Assembly: GCA_022822005.1 (NCBI GenBank)
Contig: JAJECO010000008.1
Coordinates: 62,001 to 126,000 of the forward strand
From: Candidatus Poribacteria bacterium
GTDB taxonomy: Bacteria; Poribacteria; WGA-4E; PCPOR2b
Length of the DNA: 64,000 bases
Direction: 5' to 3'
This document shows, piece by piece, positions 1 to 8,724 of this stretch. The position numbers and the translations under genes were made by a program. The notes under the pieces are model-generated. The model made no database searches and had not been told where the DNA came from. It saw nothing but the letters and a program-made list of their open reading frames with translations. How positions within the stretch are numbered: position 1 is the first letter of the stretch; every line of letters starts with the position of its first letter.

Positions 1-1
1 C

Positions 2-310
2 GGACCGGAGGTGCCGTCCTTTCCACTCGAATCGACGCCCGGCGATGTCTTTTTCTTGAACATGAATCTGTGGCACGCTTCCTTTGGTGGTCAACCGGGT
101 AGGCGTCACCTTGCGTTAAATTTTACACCTGAACCGACGCTTCCAGAGCATATCGCACTGTTGAAGAAGGATTATCAAGGTGTTCTGAATTTGATGGAGC
201 AGGTGCAGCATGGGCATCCGGGACGGGTGTTCTCGGACGATTTCCTCCAGAGTGATAACCCACGTATTCAGCAATTGGTGTCTACTTGGGTGGAGTGGGG
301 GTTGAGGTAA
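2..310 (+). CDS. Phytanoyl-CoA dioxygenase family protein, C-terminal part
   Basis: The frame is open from the window edge (base 2) to TAA at 308-310, so the N-terminus lies outside. The visible ~102 residues contain GDVFFLNMNLWHASFGG followed by GRRHLALNF, which is the distal iron-binding His (WHAS) and the 2-oxoglutarate-binding Arg (RRHLALNF) of the PhyH cupin fold. These enzymes hydroxylate using Fe(II), O2 and 2-oxoglutarate; the substrate cannot be told from this part. A second PhyH lies at 52923. Confidence 0.7.
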   Translation, partial: GPEVPSFPLESTPGDVFFLNMNLWHASFGGQPGRRHLALNFTPEPTLPEHIALLKKDYQGVLNLMEQVQHGHPGRVFSDDFLQSDNPRIQQLVSTWVEWGLR

Positions 311-410
311 TTATAGCATGAGTGTAGGGAACGGAGATCTGCGTTCCCTACGAAATTGATTGAAAACAGGACTTACGCAAATTTAGCATACAGAGGGTAG
401 ATTTTTGATT

Positions 411-480
411 TTTAACCCCCTAACCCCCAACCCCCCTAGCCCCCCTTCTCAGGGGGGAAACTCTTGTCAGGGGGACTTAT
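411..480. repeat. C-rich intergenic repeat
   Basis: Runs of CCCCCTAACCCCCAA-type sequence are followed by the palindromic CCCCCCTTCTCAGGGGGG and CTTGTCAGGGGGACTTA. The same tail (TTGTCAGGGG) ends similar intergenic blocks near 8480, 39160, 39320 and 52780, so this is one member of a dispersed family. No coding potential is seen between 311 and 536. Confidence 0.6.
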
Positions 481-536
481 GAACGCGCTGCGTAAATCCC
501 AGAGAATTCAGATAAGCAGTTTATCTATTAAAAGCT

Positions 537-1502
537 ATGCAATACACAACACTCGGAAAGACAGGACTTCAAGTAAGCGTGGCTGGACTTGGCTGCGGTG
601 GGTATAGCCGGTTGGGTCAGTCTACCGGTAGAAGTGAAACCCAATCTATTGCCCTGGTTCAACAAGCCATGGATCAAGGCGTCAACTTCATCGATACAGC
701 GCGGAACTATCGTACAGAAGCCATCGTTGGTAAGGCGCTCAAGGGACGGAATCGGGACAAATTGGTGATTTCGACCAAGACCACGCTTGCCGATGACACG
801 GGTCGAAAATGTCCGGCGCAGGTGGTCAGTGAATTGGAAGCCTCTTTGCGGAAGATGGATCTGTCCACTGTGGATGTGTTTCACCTGCACGGTGTACAAC
901 CTTCGGTCTACGATCATGCTGTGGAAAAAATAGTTCCGGCTTTGCTGCGGGAACAGGAGAAAGGGAAATTTCGTTTTCTGGGTATCACAGAGGTCCCTCC
1001 CAAAGATCCGTACCACGAGACACTGGAACGAGCGGTGCAGCAGGATTGTTTCGATGTGGTGATGGTCGCTTTCCATCTCATGCACCAATCAGCACGTGAG
1101 AAAATCTTCAAACATACGATCATCAAAGGGATCGGGGTGTTGAATATGTTCGCCGTGCGGTTGCTGTTCAGCAAACCGGGCAGGCTGAACCATGTGGTTA
1201 TGCAACTGGTGAATGAAGGGAAATTGCCCACTTGGTTGGCGGAGAAGGAGCATCCACTCGGTTTTCTGATTCGTTCGGGCGGTGCTCGCACGATTATCGA
1301 CGCGGCATACCGCTATTGCCGTCATGAACCGGGGACAGATGTGATACTCTTCGGTACGGGTAATCGGACGCATCTGCGGTCCAACATCGACTCTATCCTG
1401 AGCGATCCCTTGCCAGCAGCCGATCTCGAACAGATTGAAGAGCTATTCGGAGCGTTAGTGGACGTGGGTCTGGATGCGCCGGGGCAGCAGCGTCCCGCTT
1501 GA
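537..1502 (+). CDS. Aldo/keto reductase
   Basis: 321 residues, the usual length of the NAD(P)H-dependent aldo/keto reductase TIM barrel. The catalytic tetrad is visible: D53 and Y58 in DTARNYRTE, K81 in STKTTL, H118 in FHLHGV. The N-terminus GKTGLQVSVAGLGCGG is the normal first strand of the family, which supports ATG 537 although no clear Shine-Dalgarno sequence precedes it. The substrate is unknown; such enzymes reduce sugar-type or aliphatic carbonyls. A second, diverged aldo/keto reductase follows 177 bp downstream. Confidence 0.88.
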   Translation: MQYTTLGKTGLQVSVAGLGCGGYSRLGQSTGRSETQSIALVQQAMDQGVNFIDTARNYRTEAIVGKALKGRNRDKLVISTKTTLADDTGRKCPAQVVSELEASLRKMDLSTVDVFHLHGVQPSVYDHAVEKIVPALLREQEKGKFRFLGITEVPPKDPYHETLERAVQQDCFDVVMVAFHLMHQSAREKIFKHTIIKGIGVLNMFAVRLLFSKPGRLNHVVMQLVNEGKLPTWLAEKEHPLGFLIRSGGARTIIDAAYRYCRHEPGTDVILFGTGNRTHLRSNIDSILSDPLPAADLEQIEELFGALVDVGLDAPGQQRPA

Positions 1503-1679
1503 AGAGGTTTTTTGTCGAAAATTAACACCAACTTCACCAAAAGTCACATATCGCCCCGCTGGGGCTATAGTGGTTCATTAGTAGAATTTGCTTGCAGCGC
1601 ACCACAATCTGATATAGAATTGGGATATTGTCAAAAGGTCTTTATCGAGGAATTGGCCCACGGTTTCAAGGAGTGATTT

Positions 1680-2633
1680 ATGGCAACAAACGGAACATTA
1701 TCTATACCACGCCGCCGTTTGGGACGGACAGAGTTGAGCATCCCCGTCGTTCCTTTCGGGACGCAGGGGTTCGGCAACCATTTCGGGTTTGTTTCTGACG
1801 AAGACGCCGTTGCCCTCATGAAGCACGCTGTTAGTATTGGCGTCAACCATTTCGATTGTGCTCGCTGTTATGGCGATTCGCTACGCAAACTCGGCTTGGC
1901 GTTGAAGGAGATACCGCGTGAGGACGTGATAATCACCGGGCGGCTATGCTGCCATTCCGCAGCGGAATGGGGCGGCTACGGTGAGGGAAGACCCGATTAT
2001 TCCGCCGAGCGTGTGGTTGCGGATGTCGAAGATCAGTTACAGCTGCTCGGTACAGACTATTTCGACGGTATGCTGATCCATGATCCGCCCGAAATTGAAC
2101 CAACGCTTGAGAAGGGCGGAACGTTAGAGGGCGTGCTACAGTGCAAAGGGCGGGGGCTGGTTCATTTTGTTGGATACGGCATGCGTCCACACGATTTCCA
2201 CCTGGAGACAATTGCCACCGGCGATGTCGATCTACTCTTGTGCTTCAACGATTATAACTTAGTCCGTCAGACCGCTGCGGACAGTGTGCTACCCGCCGCC
2301 GCTGAAGCGGATGTGGGTGTAATGAACGGTTGGTCAATTCTGCGTGGAATGCTGACGGGAGTTGACATTGATGCGGAAGTGGCGCAAGGGCGATGGGCGA
2401 ACCACCCCGATCTCGAAGATGCGAGGGCAAGATGGCAGTGGTGTCAGGAAGAGGGAGTGGATCTGCTCCAATTGGCTCTTCAGTTTTGCATGCTGGACGG
2501 TCGTATCCATGGGAACAATATCGGTTCGTTGAACATCGAACAGTTGGAAGCAAACGTGCGCGCGGCGAGTGTGCCTCTCTCCGATGAGGTGTGGGAGAAA
2601 TATGAGGCGCGGTTCGGCGGTGGGATTAACTGA
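1680..2633 (+). CDS. Aldo/keto reductase-like protein with altered catalytic lysine
   Basis: 317 residues; the start ATG 1680 follows AAGGAG with good spacing. The fold signature is present (RRLGRTELSIPVVPFGTQGFG), with D59 and Y64 in DCARCYGDS and H134 in LIHDPP. At the position where the family has the tetrad lysine (STK in the gene at 537) this protein reads ITGR, so the lysine seems replaced by R88. Activity may be changed or lost; this comparison was made by eye. The 50-bp spacer after the gene carries a short GC palindrome (GGGGCAAGATGCCCC). Confidence 0.8.
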   Translation: MATNGTLSIPRRRLGRTELSIPVVPFGTQGFGNHFGFVSDEDAVALMKHAVSIGVNHFDCARCYGDSLRKLGLALKEIPREDVIITGRLCCHSAAEWGGYGEGRPDYSAERVVADVEDQLQLLGTDYFDGMLIHDPPEIEPTLEKGGTLEGVLQCKGRGLVHFVGYGMRPHDFHLETIATGDVDLLLCFNDYNLVRQTAADSVLPAAAEADVGVMNGWSILRGMLTGVDIDAEVAQGRWANHPDLEDARARWQWCQEEGVDLLQLALQFCMLDGRIHGNNIGSLNIEQLEANVRAASVPLSDEVWEKYEARFGGGIN

Positions 2634-2735
2634 TTTAGCACTTACGCATTTCAGGGCGGGGCAAGATGCCCCGCCTACGGGTAGCCACGTAAGTTGTGAA
2701 GCTGAACCGAATAAAATTCAGCTGAGGTAAGATTG

Positions 2736-3485
2736 ATGATCCCCTCTGCTTCATGGAATTCCCCACCCAAGATGCTTAGATTACCGAGTAATTCGGTCCA
2801 TGTTTGGCGGGCATCCTTGGAGGTGTCCGTCTCCCACCTACAGGCTCTCAAGGACACACTCGCAGCAGATGAGTGTGCAAGAGCCGAACGGTTCTACTTC
2901 CAAGAACACCGAGAACGTTTCATCGCTGGACGCGGGTTGCTGCGGAATATTCTGAGCCGTTATCTGGACAGGGAACCGGGGCAGCTGCGCTTCAGTTATA
3001 ATTCCTACGGAAAGCCAGCCTTGATTGAAGAGACTGGTGTGGAAGGGCTCCGCTTCAACTTGTCCCACTCCCACGACATGGCACTCTACGCGGTTACCCG
3101 CGGTCGGGAGATCGGGGTTGATATCGAGCGTTTCCGTCCTGATGTTGAAGCCGAGAAACTCGCCGAGAGATTTTTTTCGCCACGAGAGGCGGCTGTGCTT
3201 CGCACCCTACCTGAACGGTTGCGGCCAGAAGGGTTCTTTAACTGTTGGACGCGCAAGGAAGCCTATATCAAGGCGGAAGGGGAAGGGATGGCGATTCCTC
3301 TGAGTTCTTTCGATGTTTCGCTGACGCCGGGGGAACCGGCGGCGCTGCTGCGTAGCCAAAAGGACCCGCGGGAGGTTTCTCGTTGGTCGATGCAAGCGTT
3401 AGATCCGAAACCGGGTTATGCGGCGGCGCTTGCAGTGAAGGGGCATGATTGGGAGTTGAAGTGTTGGCAGTGGTCTCCGATGTAG
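2736..3485 (+). CDS. 4'-phosphopantetheinyl transferase, Sfp type
   Basis: 249 residues, the size of the Sfp/Gsp subgroup. It transfers the phosphopantetheine arm of CoA to a serine of acyl or peptidyl carrier proteins. Key motifs are present: FNLSHSHD (about 107-114), GVDIERF with the magnesium ligands D129 and E131, and WTRKEAYIK (171-179). ATG 2736 sits 7 nt after GAGGT; a TTG one codon earlier (2733) is a possible alternative. No carrier-protein, polyketide or peptide synthase gene is in the window, so its target lies elsewhere. It converges on the WD40 gene, with 35 bp between. Confidence 0.88.
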   Translation: MIPSASWNSPPKMLRLPSNSVHVWRASLEVSVSHLQALKDTLAADECARAERFYFQEHRERFIAGRGLLRNILSRYLDREPGQLRFSYNSYGKPALIEETGVEGLRFNLSHSHDMALYAVTRGREIGVDIERFRPDVEAEKLAERFFSPREAAVLRTLPERLRPEGFFNCWTRKEAYIKAEGEGMAIPLSSFDVSLTPGEPAALLRSQKDPREVSRWSMQALDPKPGYAAALAVKGHDWELKCWQWSPM

Positions 3486-3520
3486 ATAGTATGGGTTGTT
3501 GGCATGTATCCACAACGGGC

Positions 3521-5818
3521 CTATTTGACAATCACCATCCGCTTGGTTGCAGTGAAATTGTCTGTCTCTAACCGATAGAAATAGACACCTGTCGCAACAT
3601 GTTCTCCTTGCTCATTCCGCCCATCCCAATATGCCGCACGATTTCGGGTATGATAAATACCTGCCGGTTGTCGCCCGAGATCTAAAGTGCGGACTCGTTG
3701 TCCGATGGGATTGTAGATGTGAATTTGTACCGATGAAGCAGCTGCGAGCTGATAGGGGATCCAGGTCTCTGGGTTGAATGGATTGGGATAATTGGGAAGT
3801 AGAGCGTCCCCTTTGACAACTTCCAATGACTCGCTCGGTTTGGTAGCAACGGAAATATTCTGAGGCAAATGTGGCAGGACGGTGTCGACTGGTAGGAAGT
3901 GGATGCGCCCGCCCTCGTGACCCACGGCAACAGTCATTCCATCCGGACTAAAGATAATCTGCTGATATGGCCGCGGAAATTTTGCAACCGGTTGTCCTGT
4001 TCGTGTATCCCAGATCTGTACCTCAGGTGCGTAAGTATCCCCATCGGGACCACGAATACTGGTTGTGAACCATCTGCCATCCGGACTAAATCCAACCGGT
4101 GTCCATACAAGGCCTGTTGGAAGATCGAGATCGATTTCCCCCGTTTCAATATTCCAAAATTTCGTCCTGAAGTTCGGTCGACCTGTATACCCTACAATCC
4201 ATCGGCTATCGGGACTGAATTCAAGAGAGTGGAGGAATCCGTCGGTTGACCCTAATCCGTCTACTACATGTTGCAGGGTGAATCCTTGTGTTTCCCAGAG
4301 CGTAATTGTTCTGACTCCTGCGCTGTGTCCCGCTGTTGCTAACCACTTACCGTCAGGACTAAAACCGACGGAACTGAAACTAAAGAGAAAACCTGACCTG
4401 CCATCTCTTTCTTGCAATTCCGCAATCAGTTCGCCGGTTTCAACATCCCAAACTCGTATCAAGAATGAAAACGTTACAGCAGCAACCAAACGGCTGTCCG
4501 GACTGAACGTGATGCTGTTATTCCATGACGCTCCGCCCAAGACATGTTTGACAGTGGCGGTCTCCACGTCCCAAACCGTAATGAGCCGATCCCGATGCGA
4601 AATAGCAACATATCTACCATTGGGACTATGTGCTGCTGCATTCGTTCCATTATCATACTGCATCTCAGCAACAATTTCCGTTGTGGCGGTGTCCCAAACG
4701 CGGGCTACATTCCAGCATGTAAAAAAGTGTTTGCCATCGTCGCTAAATCCAAGCTCAACTGGATAGCCGTAGCCCTCAAACCTGCCGGTCAACTTTCCAG
4801 TATGCACATCCCAACGCCCCACATTCGCAGCCCGATCTGCCAAGCCAACAACGGTTGTGCCGTCATGATTGAGGGTAGGTAAGGGGGACCACCATGGGTA
4901 CTCACCGGGCGGTGGGAATCCTTGCCCCGATGTTTGCCAACCTTTGAACTCCTCATCAGGTCTCGTCTTCGTAACCCAGAATCGCGTCCATACTTGATTG
5001 ACCGTATCCCAAATAGCGATTACAGAATCGTCGAATCCAACAATTAGCATTCGTCCGTCGGGACTGAATGTGACCGATTTAACCTTTGCCTTTGGACGGT
5101 ATCCCTCCACCTCCATATCATTCCCATCTATCAGTCCAATCGGATCACCTGTTAGTAGGGACCAGAATTCGATCTGTCCTTCTTCGGTCCCCGCTGCGAG
5201 CTGCGTTCCGTTAGGATGGAGTGCCAGAGAGGTCACACGAAAATATGTAAGATATTCCTCCACAAGTTCGACCGTACCAATATCCCAGATCTCAATGTTG
5301 AGTCCACCAACGATTAACTGCTGCCCATCAGGAGAAAAGAGGAGTGTATATTTTCCCGAACGGGAGTCCTCACGGCGGAAAGTGAAAGCTTTCACATGCT
5401 TCTCCCATAAGCGGACCACTCCTCGCCAATCGATCGAGGCAATCTGTTTACCGTCGGGGCTGTACGCCAAATCGTTGATACGCCGATCACCGCCGGTCAA
5501 CGTCTCGGTCACCTGCCCCGTAGCCGTGTCTAACCGATGCAATAGATTCCCATCCGCAATTAGCATCTCCGACCCATCTGGACTGAATTCGAGCGCGTCC
5601 ACATTCATTGCAATGGTACGATTAAGCTGGTAGGTTTGTGCGTCATATAGTTCAAGGAGTGCCGTTGTGCCGATCGCCAGCCATCTACCATCGGGCGAGA
5701 ATTGGATTGCTCCGACACTTCCTTTACCGATGATTTTATCAGTTTGTCCGTAGGCAGAGACTGTTACTGAGCAGAGAATTATCAGCGTAGCCAAACAGCG
5801 TTGAAGTACGTTTTTCAT
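3521..5818 (-). CDS. Secreted WD40 beta-propeller protein with C-terminal FlgD-like module
   Basis: 765 residues. Residues 1-25 form a signal peptide ending SAYGQ. About 14 WD40-type strands follow, each marked by FSPDG/FSPDS or a close variant and often ending in IWD or VWD; 14 repeats would fit two seven-bladed propellers. The last ~90 residues start NYPNPFNPETW and end FTATKRMVIVK, a FlgD-Ig-like module found at the C-terminus of many surface or secreted proteins in Poribacteria and related phyla, where it may serve anchoring or secretion (inference). GGAGG precedes the ATG. No enzymatic motif is seen, so a binding or scaffold role is likely. Confidence 0.85.
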   Translation of the reverse strand: MKNVLQRCLATLIILCSVTVSAYGQTDKIIGKGSVGAIQFSPDGRWLAIGTTALLELYDAQTYQLNRTIAMNVDALEFSPDGSEMLIADGNLLHRLDTATGQVTETLTGGDRRINDLAYSPDGKQIASIDWRGVVRLWEKHVKAFTFRREDSRSGKYTLLFSPDGQQLIVGGLNIEIWDIGTVELVEEYLTYFRVTSLALHPNGTQLAAGTEEGQIEFWSLLTGDPIGLIDGNDMEVEGYRPKAKVKSVTFSPDGRMLIVGFDDSVIAIWDTVNQVWTRFWVTKTRPDEEFKGWQTSGQGFPPPGEYPWWSPLPTLNHDGTTVVGLADRAANVGRWDVHTGKLTGRFEGYGYPVELGFSDDGKHFFTCWNVARVWDTATTEIVAEMQYDNGTNAAAHSPNGRYVAISHRDRLITVWDVETATVKHVLGGASWNNSITFSPDSRLVAAVTFSFLIRVWDVETGELIAELQERDGRSGFLFSFSSVGFSPDGKWLATAGHSAGVRTITLWETQGFTLQHVVDGLGSTDGFLHSLEFSPDSRWIVGYTGRPNFRTKFWNIETGEIDLDLPTGLVWTPVGFSPDGRWFTTSIRGPDGDTYAPEVQIWDTRTGQPVAKFPRPYQQIIFSPDGMTVAVGHEGGRIHFLPVDTVLPHLPQNISVATKPSESLEVVKGDALLPNYPNPFNPETWIPYQLAAASSVQIHIYNPIGQRVRTLDLGRQPAGIYHTRNRAAYWDGRNEQGEHVATGVYFYRLETDNFTATKRMVIVK

Positions 5819-6010
5819 TATGTGTCCTCCAAGTTTGTGATGAATACCTCACGCTTAATCGCCTAAACTGCCATCTTGAGCATCCAAGGAATATTTGCCT
5901 CATCCATTTAGGAAACTCGCCTGAATTGTAGAAACGTATTGAATCCAAAACAAAATGCAAGCCAAGAGTCGTTCTGAGGTCCCTTGCCTACGCTCAATAA
6001 AACTTGTATT

Positions 6011-6628
6011 TTATTCAGGTTTAAGTCGGTGAAGAATATATTCCACGCGATATACATCTTTTTTATGAACTAATTCAAGTTGATCACCATTGTTGACTAG
6101 AGAATAATCCATTGGCCTTGCATTCTGATCTACATGGTAAAAAAATATAGGGTTCTCAAAGTCTGCATCAATTTCCGGTGCTTCTTTCGGTTCTACTCTC
6201 GCTCTACCCACATCTAACCGGAGTTGTTTTTCACTGATTCCATACTTACCCGGGAAAGTAACTACAATTTCTTGAATATGTTCCAATCCTTTCCATTTAA
6301 GGAACTCTAAGTCTGCAACCACTTCAATAGGGTATCTATTTATCGCCTTAAAGGTTTTATCCGGTTTGAATGTTAGGGTAAACAGTCCTGAACTAAAATC
6401 CATGCTCTGGTTCACCACATCATTTTCAAACCCAGTTATCGTCTGTAGATGCCACGTCCCTAAAATTGGCGCGATGTATGGATTTGGTGGCTCGATTGAT
6501 GATTGCGGCATTTCTTCTGTAATGGGACTGTTGTCTTCTTTCATAGGACTGTCGTCACTTCCACACCCTACAGTCGTAACAACCATCATTCCCAATATCG
6601 TTGTCCAAATCAATACCACTTTCATCAT
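6011..6628 (-). CDS. Lipoprotein of unknown function
   Basis: With the start at 6628 (MMKVVLIWTTILG) the product has 205 residues, a type II signal peptide with lipobox TTVGC, then a low-complexity acidic linker and a folded domain of about 150 residues that I do not recognise. AGGAA lies 8 nt before this ATG. The open frame runs back to 6715, but that extension encodes a second, unrelated signal-like segment resembling the leader of the gene at 7934 (see 6640-6720). The signal peptide is clearly related to that of the next gene upstream (7138). Confidence 0.65.
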   Translation of the reverse strand: MMKVVLIWTTILGMMVVTTVGCGSDDSPMKEDNSPITEEMPQSSIEPPNPYIAPILGTWHLQTITGFENDVVNQSMDFSSGLFTLTFKPDKTFKAINRYPIEVVADLEFLKWKGLEHIQEIVVTFPGKYGISEKQLRLDVGRARVEPKEAPEIDADFENPIFFYHVDQNARPMDYSLVNNGDQLELVHKKDVYRVEYILHRLKPE

Positions 6629-6639
6629 TTTCCACGTTC

Positions 6640-6720
6640 CTGTGATACACATTCGTTTGTACACAAGCACTATCTCTAGCATAACAGGAATCAATCGGAC
6701 ATTCTTGATTAGCATTACAC
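6640..6720 (-). pseudogene. Remnant of a LamG-type leader (signal peptide) module
   Basis: Read on the minus strand, this stretch encodes IKNVRLIPVML and later MCITGTW, which matches IKNIRLILVML and RICTAGTW in the leader of the gene starting at 7934. The DNA is alignable over roughly 80-90 bp. It is fused in frame to the lipoprotein signal peptide at 6628, so it looks like the stump of a duplicated LamG-like gene lost by recombination. Confidence 0.5.
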
Positions 6721-6748
6721 CATTCCTTCTGTGAAGTAAATTACTAAC

Positions 6749-7138
6749 CTAGACGTCCCAATCTAGAGGTCCAAAGATTGCCTCCGCTTCCGTCTTCACC
6801 CAATCACCAAGCCGTTCCACAACTTCAGCATCGGTTACAAGCAGATAGATTTCTATAAGTCTAGAGACGGAGGGTTCGTATTCTTCCTCAAGGGCCTCTA
6901 ACTCCTTTATGATTTGCTGAGATGGAATCTTTTGTGAAGCGATTTGCTCTCTCCGTTCTTGATATTCTTTTACTATGGGAAAAAGTTGTTTGGCCTCGGC
7001 GAGTGCTTTTTTAATGGCTTTTTCCTGCTCCGTTTCCTGAGAATCTTCTTCAGTAATAGAGTTGTCGCCACTTCCACACCCAACCATGAAAACAATCATC
7101 ACTCCCAATATGGTTACCCAAGTCAATATCATCTTCAT
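6749..7138 (-). CDS. Small lipoprotein, helical
   Basis: 129 residues starting at ATG 7138, which follows AGAAGGGG by 11 nt; a GTG four codons earlier (7150) is too close to that ribosome site. The lipobox is MVGC, after the hydrophobic stretch ILTWVTILGVMIVF. The mature part is charged and helical, rich in E, K and Q (EKAIKKALAEAKQLF), with no recognised domain. The signal peptide resembles that of the lipoprotein at 6628, so the two probably share a duplicated leader. It follows the LamG-like gene by 31 bp. Confidence 0.65.
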   Translation of the reverse strand: MKMILTWVTILGVMIVFMVGCGSGDNSITEEDSQETEQEKAIKKALAEAKQLFPIVKEYQERREQIASQKIPSQQIIKELEALEEEYEPSVSRLIEIYLLVTDAEVVERLGDWVKTEAEAIFGPLDWDV

Positions 7139-7169
7139 CGGTTTCCACACCCCTTCTGAACGGTTCCGG

Positions 7170-7934
7170 TTAGTTTCGTGCCTTTAGCTTTCCCCATGTT
7201 GTCGCTAATTTCTCTGCAGGCATAACGACTCCCAAGCCTCCTGGTCCTCCATTTGGCACATTGGGTCCTGTCACGATAAAATCATCCAACCAAATACTCA
7301 ACCTGCTATAAAAGCCCAAATTGATCCAACCGATAGGGACCGAGTTATCTACCGCTTCTAAAATCACATCATCAATAGAAAAGGTATATCGGTCCCCATC
7401 AGCCTTAATCTTCAAGGTGTACCAAACCTCTTTTTCATATGCAAAGCGACCGTTTGCGATAGACTCTCCACGTAATATAATCCCGAGTTGCGGATGTTCC
7501 TCCGGCACCGTCGCATCAATAGAAACAAATGCAATGTCTGGTCCTAGAATACGATGCCCTAAGTCAAAATCAATTACAAATTCTACAATCCCTTCGTATT
7601 CTCCTGTCTTCATATTCTGAGCCAAGTATATAATTTTCCAGTAGCTCTCATTGCCAATATGCCTAAACATAAACTTCATTCCCAGCGAAAAATCTTGGAT
7701 TTCCCCAAGTTCCCAATTTCTGATTGTGAAATTAGCATCTCCGTTTTTTCCTTTGAAGTTAAAACGCTCATTATTAACGGTTGCGCTCCAATCGTTACTT
7801 TTTTCAATATGCCCCCAATCCCGAAGGGTTATGTCGCTGAAATCGTCTACCCATGTTCCGGCGGTACATATTCGTCCATACGCAATTACTGCTCCCAGCA
7901 TAACAAGAATCAATCGGATATTTTTGATTGGCAC
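7170..7934 (-). CDS. Secreted LamG/DUF1080-like protein
   Basis: 254 residues from GTG 7934, which lies 9 nt after a strong AGGAGG; the open frame continues upstream without a ribosome site. A signal peptide (about residues 1-26, ending in RICTAGT) precedes a concanavalin-like jelly-roll domain with the typical opening WVDDFSD and the strand pattern SYWKIIYLA / VWYTLKIKADGDRYTFSIDD seen in carbohydrate-binding LamG and DUF1080 domains. The protein ends in the short tail KLATTWGKLKARN, which looks like a conserved C-terminal tag. A glycan-binding role at the surface is likely but inferred. Confidence 0.65.
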   Translation of the reverse strand: MPIKNIRLILVMLGAVIAYGRICTAGTWVDDFSDITLRDWGHIEKSNDWSATVNNERFNFKGKNGDANFTIRNWELGEIQDFSLGMKFMFRHIGNESYWKIIYLAQNMKTGEYEGIVEFVIDFDLGHRILGPDIAFVSIDATVPEEHPQLGIILRGESIANGRFAYEKEVWYTLKIKADGDRYTFSIDDVILEAVDNSVPIGWINLGFYSRLSIWLDDFIVTGPNVPNGGPGGLGVVMPAEKLATTWGKLKARN

Positions 7935-8659
7935 TGGATTGCTCCTCCTACAAAAAGACACATGTCGTCCTTCTAGGGCTTTAAGTGACAACTTGAGCGA
8001 TAACACCCAATGAGATTATGCCCCGTTGACATTTTAACGGAGCTAGATAAGATCTGACGTGAATAGTTGTCAAACGAAATTCACTTGGCGCATCAGCAAT
8101 ATGCAATTTAGATGCCACAATTATTTTCAATCACCTGAAAAAATTGTGCAAAGAATCGAGTTTGTCGGTAAACCTGTTCTCCGGGTAACCTTGCGTATAC
8201 TTGAAGGGTGCTCATAAATCGCTTTCAACGCGGCCTCGTGTCAGAAGAGGAATCTCCCTCCCACAAACACATGTCGCCCCGTCCCGATTTCATCGGGATT
8301 CAAAGCAACTGGGGCTTTGGGATATGGGGATTCGGGCGGCTATAGACATGTCGCCCCTCTGGGGCTAAATGCACCTAATCCCCTATCATTAGCAGATGTT
8401 AGCATTAATAGGACACTCTCAATACACAGTCAACCCCTAAATCCCGCCCCCGATAAATCGGGATGTACCACTTATCAGGGGGACTTTTGAGAGTTCTCTC
8501 AGGGGAACTGCTGGCGGACGTTTACTTATTTTTATAATTCACCATAGTACGAGTTGTGATTTAAAAGGTAGGATTGCGTTCACAAAAGGGCTGTCGAAAT
8601 TGTGATACGCCGTCGTTGCAGAAATGTCACACCGGTAGGGCGAATCAATTGACAAAAAT
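7935..8659. other. Gene-free intergenic region with dispersed repeats
   Basis: No convincing gene is seen. It contains CCCGATTTCATCGGG (about 8281), ATGTCGCCCC repeats (about 8271 and 8349), the CCCGCCCCCGATAAATCGGG block with TTATCAGGGGGACTT (8443-8490), and a right-end fragment of the TA-type MITE family (TTTATAATTCACCATA, 8531-8546). The 3' part (8595-8640) resembles a stretch near 19170-19215. Confidence 0.5.
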
Positions 8660-8702
8660 AAAAAAAGCCGTCTCAGAGGCATTACCTCAGGACGGCTTTT
8701 CT
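8660..8702 (-). terminator. Rho-independent terminator after the Spy-like gene
   Basis: On the minus strand AAAAGCCGTC pairs with GACGGCTTTT around a CTGAGG...CCTCTGA inner stem, followed by a T-run. It lies about 22 bp past the stop of the gene at 8725-9273 and would end the ECF sigma operon. Confidence 0.85.
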
Positions 8703-8724
8703 ATTCTTAGTAGGAAACAGTGTG

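Noticed and set aside
421-480. Short spaced C-rich repeats that could suggest a CRISPR array
   Set aside because: Repeat units are not of equal length, spacers are absent, and no cas gene is in the window.
4065-4766. Long plus-strand frame (233 codons) inside the WD40 gene
   Set aside because: Antisense to a clearly coding repeat protein; its product is Ser/Pro-rich with no fold and simply mirrors the FSPDG codons.
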